Below are positions 1 to 10,725 of a DNA stretch of 64,000 nt, piece by piece. The stretch's first letter is position 1, and each line of letters opens with the position of its first letter. The notes under the pieces are model-generated. The model did no database searches and had not been told where the DNA came from. It saw nothing but the letters and a program-made list of their open reading frames with translations. Origin of the DNA: Aricia agestis (lineage: Eukaryota; Arthropoda; Insecta; Lepidoptera; Lycaenidae). The position numbers and the translations under genes were made by a program. The stretch covers positions 9,989,501-10,053,500 of the forward strand of contig NC_056425.1 in the NCBI RefSeq assembly GCF_905147365.1. Reading direction: 5' to 3'.

Positions 1-251
1 TCCAGCATCTCATTAAAACTCAACATCTAAGATCCGCCGCTGGAACACCACGATTTTAATTCCGTCAAAGTGTTGTTTCGGCCTATACAAAGTCTAAAAT
101 TTTACTGCGTTTAAAACACTGCGAAATCCAAAATACTGCATTTTTAACTTTATTAGACCAGAAAGAGGATTTTTTTGGGTGTGTGTAGGTTTTTTATTAG
201 GTTCACAAAACAAGATACAATTCACAATACATGTAGCTATAAATAATAGAG

Positions 252-1039
252 ACGGTATGTTATTCGAATATTCGAATACTCGTTTTATTCGAATATTCGA
301 CGATTTTATTATTCGAATATTCGCCAAATTATTTTTCGAATAATTCGAATAGTGAAAATATTTTTTATTTTTGTTTAAAATGCTATCAAACATAAAATTA
401 ACATGGAATAACAACATAATTAAGTTTATTTTAGAAAAATAATATTATTTATGAATATTCTACATCTTTAATGATAATATAAATCTGTTTATAGTCTAAC
501 TAATGACTTATGAGTATACGACCATTCATCGTCGCCGTTGACCATGTTTTAGAAACGTGTAATAAATCAATTTGCATGATTTTAGACAAAATAACGATTT
601 TGCCTAAATACATGAAAATGAAGATATTATAAACTCCTTTCAGTCATAGATTTCAGTATCGTCAGTAATGGTCGCTCACGATCTGTATCCATTGAAAGAA
701 TTAAAGCATAATCACATGAGGAAAGTAAAAGGTGCTACGATCGAAAACGGTTTACACTTTACAGCCTTTCTTTCATTGCCCAGCTGTAACCTTAAAATAT
801 ACATTTTTAAAGTGTTTAACGATAAAAATTAACTATGTCATTTATGTTCATAAAAGTAAAATTAGAATTGCTTACTTCGTAGTATTAACAAAATAGGTTG
901 TACATCGTTATACAAAGTTTTTTGTTACTTTTGTTCAGAGTTTTCAACATTTTTCAAAATTTTATTCGGTTTATTCGAAAACTTTTGTAAAATATTCGAA
1001 TTATTCGAATAGTAAATTTGTCGAATAATAACATTCCCT
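252..1039. mobile_element. hAT-like non-autonomous DNA transposon
   Basis: The left end reads ACGGTATGTTATTCG and the complement of the right end reads AGGGAATGTTATTATTCG, so the ends are imperfect inverted repeats. Flanking octamers TAATAGAG (244-251) and AAATAGAG (1040-1047) match at 7 of 8 positions, the length expected for a hAT target duplication. Many TTCGAATA motifs cluster just inside both ends (about 260-350 and 960-1025). No transposase frame is present. Assignment to hAT is an inference from the duplication length. Confidence 0.55.
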
Positions 1040-1047
1040 AAATAGAG

Positions 1048-1790
1048 TATAAAATGAATAATACTACGGAATGTATCTCTAGAATCAAGATCCTAATCGC
1101 AATAGCAGAATTTTCGCTTTGGAAGTTATTAGAATATCTTCTGGTGTGTAAAATATTCTACTAAATGTATAGCTGAATATTTCACACAATAATAAAATTC
1201 TGGAATATAAAACAAACAATAATAAAATTTTATATGCACTAGATCGTTGTTATTCTCATTTCGGGACACGCAAACGGGACTGCTCTCCGGTGGTGCTAGC
1301 AGAAATCAAAACGAAGCAGAAAATCACGAGAAACTCGCACGGTACGAGTAGAAAAAGAGAGGGATACTTCCTCTCTTACGCCACGCCGGTGGTCTACTCT
1401 CCCTCCGTATAATTTTTCGACCAGTTTTTCGACCACTTTTAACCCATTTCAAAAAAGTGCACAGACGCAACGTTTTCCCTTCACATTAAGAAGGGTACGA
1501 ATTGGAGACAGAATTTTCTTATTCATGTAAACAGGCTATCTAGTTCGATTAAAGGAAAATACTCAGCGAAGGTGTTTAAATTATTGGCTCTATTCCGAGA
1601 AGGCGCTAGTGTTGTGTGTCCGAGATCGATGTATCGATACAATGTATCGATATCGTGGGTGGACACGGCCGTACGTCTCCATTTAATTTGGCACTATATC
1701 TTGTACCTTGTTTATTTTGGTGCTCTATCTTGGATTAGGTAAATCTAACTTGTTAGGGAAATGGAAGACAAATAATAGGAATACTAACAT
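1048..1790. other. Unassigned intergenic sequence
   Basis: A+T-rich with a G+C-richer stretch at about 1255-1420. A small cluster of ATCGAT/ATCGATA motifs lies at 1625-1655. I see no coding frame or recognisable repeat end. Confidence 0.4.
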
Positions 1791-1920
1791 TGATTCATAT
1801 TATGCAGATTAAGTCATCACTATGACTTATGTAATTTGACCGGGTTATGCCAATTGACCAATTACATTGGCTTGACATAACCTGACCAATTAATGTAGGT
1901 CAGCTGTATAATATGAATCA
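1791..1920. mobile_element. Palindromic MITE
   Basis: The terminal repeats are 17 bp, TGATTCATATTATGCAG on the left and TGATTCATATTATACAG on the complement of the right, with one mismatch. Internal inverted segments (GGTTATG and CATAACC) continue the fold. No target duplication is clear. Confidence 0.6.
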
Positions 1921-2033
1921 GTCTCTCGGGTATGGAAATACATTATGATTATTATTATTTACTGCAAAAATACTACCTTTAAATTATCGACATGACCTAC
2001 TTATATGATTTCTAAAACTTCAATTATTACGCC

Positions 2034-2392
2034 ACTAGATGTTCCGCGCGTCTTCGCCCGCGTAATTTAGAAATTTCACGAAAACCGTACATTTTTCCGC
2101 AAAAAATAGCCTATGCCCCTTCACATGGTGTTCTTCATGTATGCCAAATAACATAAAAATTGCTTGAGTAGTTCTTAAGATAATAATTCTAAAGATAATA
2201 AGCAATTTCAAATAATTTCCCCCGTTTTTTCCACATTTTCCTCTATTTCTTCGCTCCTATTAGTCTTAGCGTGATAAAATATAGCCTATAGCCTTCCTCG
2301 AGAAATGGGATATCTAACACTGAAATAATTTTTCAAATCGGACCGGTAGTTCCTGAGATTAGCGCGTTCAAACAAACTCTTCCGCTTTATAA
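2034..2392 (-). mobile_element. Helitron-like element, family F (complete)
   Basis: Read on the minus strand it starts near 2392 with a TTATAAAGCGGAAG leader and ends at 2034 with CTAGT, preceded by a G+C-rich end (GGGCGAAGACGCGC). The body holds the phrase for 'CTCAGGAACTACCGGTCCGA'. A second copy of the 5' half lies at 62209-62460. It abuts a family A element at its 5' side. Confidence 0.65.
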
Positions 2393-2568
2393 ACTTATAT
2401 ATAAAATTCTCGTGTCACAATGTTCGTTCCCGTACTCCTCCGTAACGGCTTGACCGATTCTCATGAAATTTTGTGAGCATATTGAGTAGGTCTGAGAATC
2501 AGATAACATCTATTATTCATACCAAAAATTATTTTTATGGCAAAACAACGTTTGCCGGGACAGCTAGT
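2393..2568 (+). mobile_element. Helitron-like element, family A (short copy)
   Basis: Starts CTTATATATAAAATTCTCG and ends GTTTGCCGGGACAGCTAGT, the same ends as copies at 11578-11891 and 17507-17826. The middle of the longer copies is missing. It sits head to head with the family F element. Confidence 0.65.
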
Positions 2569-2762
2569 ATTGGTATAGATTTATTGTAATGAATAATGAT
2601 TGTATTATCTGAAAACTTCTCAACTCTGTCTCAAGATTAGCAACCGATTTTATTTCCTGTTAAAGACGTGCTCTCATAACTTTTGTGTCATAAAGCTTAA
2701 TTTTTCTTTTTTATTTCAAATAATAATGAATGTTACGAGGTCAATTATAATGAAACTTAGAC

Positions 2763-3057
2763 TTAGTATTCAGTGATGGATTAAGGCTACTTGATGCCCT
2801 AAGCAATCCATATCTGTGGACCCCCCTATCTGTACTATGTCAACTAGAATCGGTCTTTAAACCTTTGCCGCTTAAAAACATTAGTTTTTTCCTAGAAACT
2901 TTTTTTGATGTGGTTTTTTGTGACGTGAGGGTGAGAGTGAGATGTGAACGTGCCCTAAGGACATATTTTTTTTGTGCTTCCTCTGGGTCCCCCTCAGACG
3001 TGATGCCCTAGGTAATTGCTTAATTTGGTTAAGGGTTAATCCGTCACTGTTAGTATT
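2763..3057. mobile_element. hAT-type MITE with perfect target duplication
   Basis: The element at 2771-3049 begins CAGTGATGGATTAAGG and ends GGTTAATCCGTCACTG. The octamer TTAGTATT flanks it exactly on both sides (2763-2770 and 3050-3057). CAGTG termini and an 8-bp duplication are typical of hAT elements. It has no transposase; the two 63-codon frames over it are incidental. Confidence 0.85.
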
Positions 3058-3254
3058 GCAACGTGACTGCATCGCAACAGTGCATTTTAAAATGAGCCCT
3101 TCAAAACTGAACTTTATTTGCTACTTAAGAAGATTTTATATTTTTAAGATTAAGATTTTATAAGATTGAATAAACATTCATGCCGACAATGTGGGCTGCC
3201 TGTTCCAAAATGCATCGTATCACCTCTCGACTGATTACTGATTCGTACCACCAA

Positions 3255-3433
3255 CATTCGTTTATCGCGCGGGAACCGTACATTTTAAGAGATGAAAAGT
3301 ATCCTATGTCCTTTCCCGGGTCTCAAAGTATTCTACTCCATACCTAATTTCAGCTAAATCGGTTCAGCGGTTTGGGCGTGAAGAGGTAACAGACAGACAG
3401 ATCGACACACTTTCGCATATTAGTATGTATAAT
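3255..3433 (-). mobile_element. Helitron-like element, family H (3'-truncated)
   Basis: Carries the family H body: the cgcgcgggaaccgtacat motif, the 'sequence before tcaaagtat', and the GACAGACAGA run. The CTAGT end is missing. Intact family H copies begin with TC and end with a CGCAAC-GGA-GTTGCG hairpin followed by CTAGT. Confidence 0.6.
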
Positions 3434-3904
3434 ATCGATAGCAACAAATAGAATGTAACAACACTAGTGAGAAGTTTTCGGTGTCGTCTTGGATTGAATC
3501 AATACTCCCAGTATTCCTGGTCAGGTGTTCAGGCGAAAATAAATATGGCCGCCGCGGTGATTCAAAATAGCCTTGTTCATTCAGTTGTGAGTCTGTCGCT
3601 TCTAAGAATAGCTGAAGTCTAATATTGAGAAGAAGATAGTTATTTATTTTTCTTTATTTTAATACATGATTTGGTACAATGCAGACAAGAGTTCTTTGTT
3701 AACACTTATACATTAATTATTATTATAATTCGGCGAACTTCGCATCACCTGCCTTTTGATACAAACCTTCCTCCTCCTTCCTTCCTCCGGCCTCAATTGT
3801 AAATAAAAAAAATACAAACCTTTCCTGGACTTCTACGAATGTTTCAAGACTCTCCAGTTTGAAAGAGACTAACAAAATTTTAATTTGTTCATTTTTATTT
3901 ATCT

Positions 3905-4883
3905 ACTAGCGGCCGCCCCGGCTTCGCACGGGTGGACATTGATTTTTAAATATTTTTTTTTCAATCTTTATTTCTTAGTCAATCTTTATGTTAAGCAGAA
4001 CATAAAAATGGTTTACACTATTTAGCCTGTAACTACTATATTATAATTATTATACACATTTTTATTGTATTTTTTTTATATTTTAAGTGTTATGTTTGAT
4101 TTATAGTTATAGAAATTATAATAGTAATTCAAAACGTAATGAATAAATGAAGTACTATAATATTACCCATCAATGAAGCGGCACCCGGCTGTCGCATAAC
4201 TATTATATTATAAATCTATTGTGTCTGCGATTCCCATGATTCGATTGCGAGGTAATAATAATTAATATTTACGTGGACTCTCCGGGCGAGCACACCCGCG
4301 CGGCGCGCCTTGACGACGCCCAATTCGCAACGTGCAGCAGAAATCGTAATATTTTAATTTCGCCATAACATTAAAACCAAACGTCTAATTTTAATCATTC
4401 AAAGACCAAATATTATCTACATTAACTGTACTTAGTAATGAAATTTATTTTGATAAGAATTAATGCCATGAGTAAAAAAAAAGGCATTTAAATGTAGTCC
4501 AAAAACATTTCAAGATTTTTTAATAAAAAAATGGTTATTGTGCCTCACTCAACATAGATAGGTATAGTGTGTCGCGGACTTTTTTGTAGATATTTAAAAG
4601 ATCTACAATTACTTAGAGCATTTTATGGTTCTATGTTTTATAGTTTAGGCAGCGTACGCGAAAAAAGTAACATTTCTGGTTGATTTTTTACACCTTGCGT
4701 CCGAAAATCCCAAATATCTTACGGAACCCTATTTTTTTTTCCAAAATAAAATTTTGCCTATGTTCAGCAGAATTAATGTAGGATTCCAATGGTAAAAGAA
4801 TCTTTCAAATCGGTCCAGTAGTTTCGGAGCCTATTCAAGACAAACAAACAATCAAATCTTTCCTCTTTATAATAGTAGTGTAG
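3905..4883 (-). mobile_element. Helitron-like element, family D (near full length)
   Basis: On the minus strand it starts near 4883 (TCTACACTACTATTATAAAG) and ends at 3905 with GAAGCCGGGGCGGCCGCTAGT-type sequence, a G+C-rich terminus before CTAGT. It is about 980 bp with no Rep/helicase frame, so it is non-autonomous. Its 5' end touches the CTAGT end of the family B element at 4884, giving a head-to-tail pair. A related tail fragment (GAGACTAACAAAATTTTAAT) lies just left, at about 3840-3904. Confidence 0.6.
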
Positions 4884-5034
4884 ACTAGCTGTCCCGGTGA
4901 ACCTTCGTGTCACTTTAAAACCTTCCCTGGACTTCTACGAATATTTTAAGACTAAAATCATCCCAATCCGTTCAGCCGTTTTCGAGTGTTAGCGCGACTA
5001 ACACATTTGAAAATCCATTTTTATATAATTTAAG
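4884..5034 (-). mobile_element. Helitron-like element, family B (complete)
   Basis: On the minus strand it runs from TTATATAAAAATGGATTTTC to GGTTCACCGGGACAGCTAGT. It matches the copy at 11430-11577 along its length, including the AACGGCTGAACGGATTGGG-type core. Confidence 0.65.
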
Positions 5035-5165
5035 AGAAGATGTAATATCATATTACGGGTAAAAAGGCTCTCGCGTCTTTGAAAGAGACGAACAAAATTT
5101 TAATTGGTTCATTTTTATTTATATAGATATTTTTTTTATTTACAATTGAGGCCGGATTGCGTGCT
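5035..5165 (-). mobile_element. Helitron 5'-end fragment
   Basis: Contains GAGACGAACAAAATTTTAAT followed by a TTTTTATTTATATAGA end, which on the minus strand is a TCTATATAAATAAAAA start. The same block is repeated at about 3855-3904. Confidence 0.4.
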
Positions 5166-5344
5166 GATTCTAGCATCTCACAGATCTAGAGTCAGAGTGA
5201 CTCATGTCACATGTCCTGACTCCTGACGCGAGAGCCCTTTTACCCGTCCCAATAAAAGTGCACCACTCAAATCAATACAGCTGGTATTTGTCGTGGGCGC
5301 GTTATAATCACTTAGCGCCGCCTACTCCTTTAGCCTCGTTTCTT

Positions 5345-5917
5345 TTAAATGGCGCAAGAGCCAGCGACAGCCATTCGGAATTTTATAAAAGCTGAAAGTT
5401 TTCCTGCTATAAGACCCCTAAAGAGGTAAGAACGACCACTTGGAGTTTCAGTCGCGGTTAGTTTGGCAGGTATCCAGTTCTGTAGGTCTCCCTGACGTTT
5501 TCTAAAGAGGAAATCTCAATTTTTTTCTTAAATTGTTCGGGGTGACTACAGGAGTCTTGTTTTTCACTGCCGCACATTTTTGATAGTTGATTCACTGATA
5601 CACTGAAAATTTCTTAAGGTATTAGACCGCCTTGACTCCTGAGGTCCTGGTGCCTTACTCCCGAAACTGATATCCATTTCGATTTTCTTTCTAAAATATG
5701 TCTAAAAATGTCAAAAAACCGTTGAAATCGAAAATCGAAATCGATATCAGTTTCGGGAGTAAGGCCCCTGAGCTCTTTATCGAAAGTCAGGGAGACCTTA
5801 AGAACTGGATACCTTTTACAGTTACTGGTCGTTCTTACCTCTATTATAGGGGATATGAAACATTCAGCTTTTATAATATGACGAACTGGCTGTCGCTGGC
5901 TCTCACTCTAAAATGGA
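5345..5917. repeat. Foldback element (long imperfect hairpin)
   Basis: The outer arms pair GAGCCAGCGACAGCCA (5358-5373) with its complement at 5887-5902. The middle arms pair a GTATCCAGTTCT block (about 5471) with AGAACTGGATAC (about 5801). The inner arms pair a block starting ttactcccgaaactgatat (5653-5685) with its complement at 5726-5763. The 86-codon frame at 5698-5958 lies on the right arm and is not a gene candidate. Confidence 0.65.
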
Positions 5918-6175
5918 GTCTGTTTGTGATAGCGACTTATCATTTGTCATGCGGCTAGATAAAATTGTTCTTGCGCTATGACTCTAACGTTTTTCCAGCT
6001 GAATCTTGAAATAGCTTGAGAAGCTGAAGAAAGCTGTGCAATGTTGTTCAGATAATATGCTCGCACGTGATAAAATATCATTAAAATATTTAAAAGGCAA
6101 AGCTGATTGATAGATTAGAGCTAGAAATTTAAAATCTCGCAAGCGTGTTCTTATGACGCTTTCACTAGAAAAAAA

Positions 6176-6800
6176 ACCGGCCAAGTGCTAGTTGGACTCG
6201 CCTATGAAGGGTTCCGCAGCAGCAATAAGGTTTATTTTTATGAAATTAAAAGGTTTTTGATTTATTTTTATATTTCAGTTGATTTAATGAAAGTTAAATT
6301 AAGGTTTACCATTTATGACGTATAAAAAAAACTACTTGCTAGATCTTGTTCAAACTAATTTTCGTTGGTAGTTTTTATAGTAATGTACATCATATATATT
6401 TTTTAGAATTGTCATACTTTAGAAGTTAGAGGGGGGGGACACATTTTACTACTTTGTAAGAGTCTCTCTCGCAAACTATTCAGGTTAGAAAAAAATGATA
6501 TGAGATACCTCAATATGATTTTTGAAGACCTATTCATAGATACCCCACACGCATATGTTAGACGAAAAAAAATTTTTTTTGTTTCAGTTATACCTATGGG
6601 GACCCCTAAAATTTTTGATAATTTTTCTATTTTTGTATCAAAATCTTAATGCGGTTCACAGACTACATCTACTTACCAAGTTTCAATAGTATAGCTCTTA
6701 TAGTTTCGGAGAAAAGTGGCTGTGACATACGGACGGACAGGCAGACAGACAGGCAGACAGACATGACGAATCTATAAGGGTTCCTAAAAATTTAATTCTC
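6176..6800 (+). mobile_element. Widespread insect-type repeat (GGCCAAGTG / GGTTCC family)
   Basis: Begins with GGCCAAGTGCTAGTTGGACTC and AGGGTTCCG, and ends with a GACGGACAGGCAGACAGACA run and GGGTTCC. The order of motifs is one I associate with a common insect interspersed repeat, but I cannot assign a class. Shorter relatives lie at 10555-10725 and 40069-40165. Confidence 0.45.
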
Positions 6801-7057
6801 TACTTTATTTATTACACAGATACGCCTTAAATTTTACAAAAACTTAAAATCGACGCTCACGGCTTCCTGTTCCAATTTTGAATGGTTCATTTTAAAACGC
6901 ATCGCATTGTCTCGCATAAACTGACCGCTTAAGTTTCGAAACGTTACGAGAAGAGTGACGTAGCACGTAGCAACCTTATTTATTTATTTTTTACGTAGAG
7001 AAATGCTGTGACGCATTCTGCAGGGGATGGGGACAGGGGACTCCTACTGCGGAACTG

Positions 7058-7094
7058 CGTAGACTCGCCGTAGAGCTTCTACGGCGAGTCTACG
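7058..7094. repeat. 17-bp perfect hairpin
   Basis: CGTAGACTCGCCGTAGA, a 3-nt loop GCT, then TCTACGGCGAGTCTACG. Confidence 0.7.
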
Positions 7095-7177
7095 GTCAAT
7101 ATACAGCTAAGAAAATACAAGCTTAGGCCCAGCTACGACCAACCTTAATGGTCAAGCCAAGTCCAATTGCATTTTTG

Positions 7178-7518
7178 ACGTGGGAGAGCCATGCTTTGGC
7201 ACGAATGAGCCGGCTCGGAGAAATACCACGGGCTCACAGAAAACCGTCGTGAAACAACGCTTACGCTGTGGTTCGCCGAGTGAGTGAGTTTACCGGAGGC
7301 CCAATCCCCTACCCTTTTCCCTTCCCTACCCTCTCCTATTTCCTTCCCTAACCTCCCCTATTCCCTTCCCTACCCTCCCCTACCCTCCCCTATTACCCTA
7401 TCCCCTCTTAAAAGGCCGGCAACGCACCTGCAGCTCTTCAGATGCTGCGAGTGTCCATAGGCGACGGAAGTTGCTTTCCATCAGGTAACCCGTTTGCTCG
7501 TTTGCTCGTTTGTATTTC
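7178..7518 (+). mobile_element. A-tailed retroposon with polypyrimidine block
   Basis: Starts ACGTGGGAGAGCCATGCT, passes through GAGTGAGTGAGTTTACCGG, a block of TATTCCCTTCCC-type repeats, CTTAAAAGGCCGGCAACGC, and ends near CATCAGGTAACCCGTTTGCT. The same order occurs at 39493-39838, where a run of A follows, and in reverse at 13318 and 50802. No protein is encoded. It behaves like a SINE or a LINE 3' end; I cannot name it. Confidence 0.6.
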
Positions 7519-7630
7519 AGATAGAAGATACAGCTAAGCTGCATCCAAGCTAAGTACGGCCTACGACATTTGACGAGAATCGCGGGGTACGTTATATTGT
7601 GTTAAAATTAGTTTCAACTCATTTTGTGAA

Positions 7631-7678
7631 TCTATACTTATAATATTACGCTTGGCGAAGCCACGAGAAAACGCTAGT
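7631..7678 (+). mobile_element. Minimal Helitron-like element (48 bp)
   Basis: Only the two ends remain: TCTATACTTATAATATTACG joined to a CTTGGCGAAGCC hairpin and AACGCTAGT. This is consistent with an internally deleted Helitron. Confidence 0.45.
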
Positions 7679-8478
7679 ATCATATTAATATCCAACGCAA
7701 AATAAAATACCCCCACAATGAAATTGTTTCGGTTTCCACCGGTACGTTATTATCCAACCAATAACGGTTAATATAGGTCTATTGAAAAATAATCGTTGAA
7801 ACGTTAATTTTAATTTGGCGCATCATTTGTTCGTGCTATATTGGCGCGGCGCCGTTATCGATATTCTATTAATTGTTCACAACACTAGTGAAATATTAAA
7901 ATTTAAAAACAAAATACCAATCATTAATTATTAATATTTTGTCATAAAATCTTTGCACTTTTAACAACCTTGAAATTTACTAGGTTGGTTCCTTATAGGG
8001 AGTAGATACTAAGAACAAAAAAAAAATGAATTTAAGTAAAGAAATTCCACCCTACTGCGTTAAATCGGGGTTGGAAGTTTGTATGAAAGTCTTATGAAAA
8101 CAAAGTAGGAGAGTAACACAAGTCGTACGCAAAATACGCCTATTTTCAGGTGAAAATAATGTTTACTAATATTCAGAAACAATTTTGAAAAACTGCAGGT
8201 AAACACACATGAAAAAAAAACTGATTGAACCAGTTTTAAAGTTTTTTTTTTCATAAGCGGGTCAATTGTCTCGGCCACGGCGCACAATGCTGGCGTTATG
8301 AGGCTTTGTTGGCAAAAGAGTTGTATTCGAATTATTAAAAAAGTATTTTATTTATTACAAACTCTTTGATGTTTAAAGCACAACTTTGTTGCTTTGTTTG
8401 TTGGTTTCACGCAGGCTAGTCACGTTGTACCTATATAAAATTAAGTTAATAATATTATGTTGCAGTCCTTGAGTGAAA
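7679..8478. other. Unassigned intergenic sequence
   Basis: A+T-rich. About 8055-8290 has a GGGTTGGAAGTTTGTATGAAAG phrase of the kind seen in dispersed repeats, but the ends are not visible. The 75-codon minus-strand frame is not supported as a gene. Confidence 0.35.
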
Positions 8479-8764
8479 TTCAAACCCAGTGCCGTGAATA
8501 GCCTTTTTTGCGCCCTGTGCGAGCTTATAACTGCACCCTTGTTTTTTAACTGGCTTCCAAAAAGGAGAAGGTTATAATATGTTCGGATGTAGATTTTTTT
8601 TACTACATTGGAAAACATCTCTAGGGCGCAGCGGGAAATACTTATCGGGAGCAATTCGAAAGAATAAGAGTCTGCCTGGTTTGGCCATTCTTGCGCCCCC
8701 CCAGAGTCTACGCCCTGCGCCTGGGCACCGGTGGCACCGCCCTATTCACGGTACTGCTCAAACC
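8479..8764. mobile_element. hAT-type MITE with target duplication
   Basis: The element at 8487-8756 starts CAGTGCCGTGAATAG and ends CTATTCACGGTACTG. The flanks TTCAAACC (8479-8486) and CTCAAACC (8757-8764) match at 7 of 8 positions. No transposase frame is present. Confidence 0.75.
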
Positions 8765-8877
8765 AACCTTGGTCTTTAATTAGCTGATTAGCTAGTAATT
8801 TATTTTAATTACATAATTGTGTAATTATATGAAGATTTTGATATGAGCCCCATGCTGTATCTGTGAAATTCTTTAAA

Positions 8878-8935
8878 TTATAATTATCAATCAATATCTT
8901 TGAGTGTGGCCGTCTGCGGCAGTATATACCCTCTT
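8878..8935. mobile_element. Fragment of the CACTCAGAGAC MITE family
   Basis: TCTTTGAGTGTGGCCGTC resembles the right end of the MITEs at 21087, 29171 and 33415. Only one end is present. Confidence 0.35.
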
Positions 8936-8992
8936 ACTAATAAATATTATAATAATATTATAACATAGATATAATACTTATATAATAATTAT

Positions 8993-9194
8993 ATGACGCC
9001 TGCAACTCCGTTGCGCCAAAATTAGTTTATCGCGCGGGAACCGTACATTTTTCCGGGATAAAAAGTATCCTATGTACTTTCCCGGGACTCAAAGTATCTC
9101 CATACCAAATTTCAGCAAATTCGGTTCAGCGGTTTGAGCGTGAAGAGGTAACAGACAGACAGACACACTTTCGCATTTATAATATTAAGTATGG
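8993..9194 (-). mobile_element. Helitron-like element, family H
   Basis: The minus strand runs from TAATATTATAAATGCG through a GTCTGTCTGTCTG run to CGCAACGGAGTTGCAGGCGT. The final CTAGT is degraded to ATAT. Confidence 0.65.
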
Positions 9195-9441
9195 ATATGC
9201 GTAATGCGCAGTGTTTAAAAATGCAAGATCAACTTCGCGTCTTTATCTGACATGTGACTTTGTGTGTTTAATATTATGTCAGACAAAGAAGAAAATCATG
9301 TACTTATAGTTTTCGTTATTATAGTTTTTAATTGAAAGTTGGTTATTGAAAAGCATAATATAATTAAATAACAATGATTAAAGGTTAAATAATAATTTTT
9401 ATAGTTAATGGAATCAGGCGTTACTTTGCGGAAATCCATAG

Positions 9442-9540
9442 TTTAAATTTAGTTTGTTATTATTTTTAGCAATTTTCCGCGAAGAAGTGGAAGTTGTTTT
9501 CGCGGAAAATTGCTAAAAATAATAACAAACTAAATTTAAA
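9442..9540. repeat. Perfect 42-bp hairpin
   Basis: Positions 9442-9483 are the exact reverse complement of 9499-9540, with a 15-nt loop. The left arm opens TTTAAATTTAGTTTGTTATT and closes TTTTCCGCGAA. It may be a very short MITE or a recent snap-back duplication. Confidence 0.85.
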
Positions 9541-9644
9541 TAATTTTTATTACAGGAATTTATTCTAAAGTTACAAAAATACTTTCTGGACTCGTCTACA
9601 AAAGTCCTTTTTGAGTTGTTGCATTTTTTGCAAACTTTTTTATT

Positions 9645-9752
9645 TATAAATTGGGGTCAAACGAGCAAACAGGTCACCTGATTGAAAGCAACTATCGTCG
9701 CTCATGGTCACTCGTAAGATCAGAAGAGTTGCAGGTTCGTGGCCGGCCTTTA
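9645..9752 (-). mobile_element. A-tailed retroposon fragment (3' part)
   Basis: Matches the 3' third of the 39493-39838 element, including AAACGAGCAAAC, CACCTGATTGAAAGCAACT and GGCCGGCCTT, with several differences. The 5' part is missing. Confidence 0.6.
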
Positions 9753-9937
9753 TAAGTATACATATACGGGGGAGTTTATTCCCTGTTATTCATTAATTTA
9801 GTCACCGAAGGATGTAGAACATTTTTCAATCGACCCCTCCCCGAGTCACGGCCCTGATTAATTGCTGCGCCGATGATGTAGTGACAAATTAGTGACAAAA
9901 AGCCGCGGGAGTCCGCTATTTTATGTCACTTTATACA

Positions 9938-10203
9938 TATACAGGGTGTAACAAAAATAAGTGATGATACTTTAGGGTGTGTACGTGTTCCTTGTAGAGA
10001 GCTCACTGTGAAAGTAGCAGCGCTGAAAGACGAATTTTTTTTTCACTTTTGTATGGGCAAGGGCCAGAGCGTCACGAGTTTCCCCATACAAAAGTGAAAA
10101 ACAATGTTGGTCTATCAGCGCTGCTACTTTCACAGTGAAATCTCTACAAGGAACACGTACACACCCTAAAGTTTTATCACTTATTTTTGTTACACCCTGT
10201 ATA
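9938..10203. mobile_element. Mariner-type palindromic MITE
   Basis: The element at 9942-10199 has long inverted repeats starting CAGGGTGTAACAAAAATAAG. Pairing extends about 100 bp into each side, including TTCACTGTGAAAGTAGCAGCG-type sequence. TA (or TATA) flanks both ends. Decayed relatives lie at 22010-22070, 30880-30961, 32312-32352 and 57610-57835. Confidence 0.8.
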
Positions 10204-10212
10204 GAAGTTAAT

Positions 10213-10403
10213 ACTAGATGACGCCCGAAACACCGTTGCCACAATGTTGCGTCAAAATTCGTTTATCAAGCGGGATGACATTCTTTCGGGAAAAAAAATA
10301 TCCTATGTCCTTTCCCAGGACTCAAAGTATTTCCATACCAGTAAAATCGATTACAGACAGACAGACACCCTTTCGCATTTATAATTTTAGTATGGAAGTG
10401 TAT
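10213..10403 (-). mobile_element. Helitron-like element, family H
   Basis: Starts ACTAGATGACGCCCG (the CTAGT end on the minus strand) and ends with the CGCATTTATAATTTTAGTA leader. Part of the middle is deleted. Confidence 0.65.
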
Positions 10404-10554
10404 GGACTAGTATGGATTTTACAATAAGAAACTTTTAATCTATACATGTTACGGTATTCCTTCAATGTTCCTTCGTAAGTTTTCAAGTGCCTACCTACCT
10501 GCTACCTGCTAGTTTAGATACCGAGCATAGAAGTTGTATGGAAATATTTATTTT

Positions 10555-10725
10555 ATTTTGTTTTTAGGGCGGCAACAGAAACACCCAATCTGTAAAAAGT
10601 CTGAGTTCAAAGAACCCGCCATAGCGCTATTACGCTATAGCGGTTTTTGAGATACAGCCTGAAGATAGCCAGAGAGACGGACACACAGACGGACAGACAG
10701 ACGGACGGCGAGCTTTGAATAGTTA
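10555..10725 (+). mobile_element. Insect-type repeat fragment (GGCAACAGAAACAC)
   Basis: Holds GGCGGCAACAGAAACACC, GAGATACAGCCTGAAGATAG and a GACGGACAGACAGACGGACG run, a motif order shared with the element at 6176-6800. Confidence 0.45.

Noticed and set aside
5698..5958. 86-codon ORF with clean start
   Set aside because: It lies on one arm and loop of a foldback element and has no coding signature.
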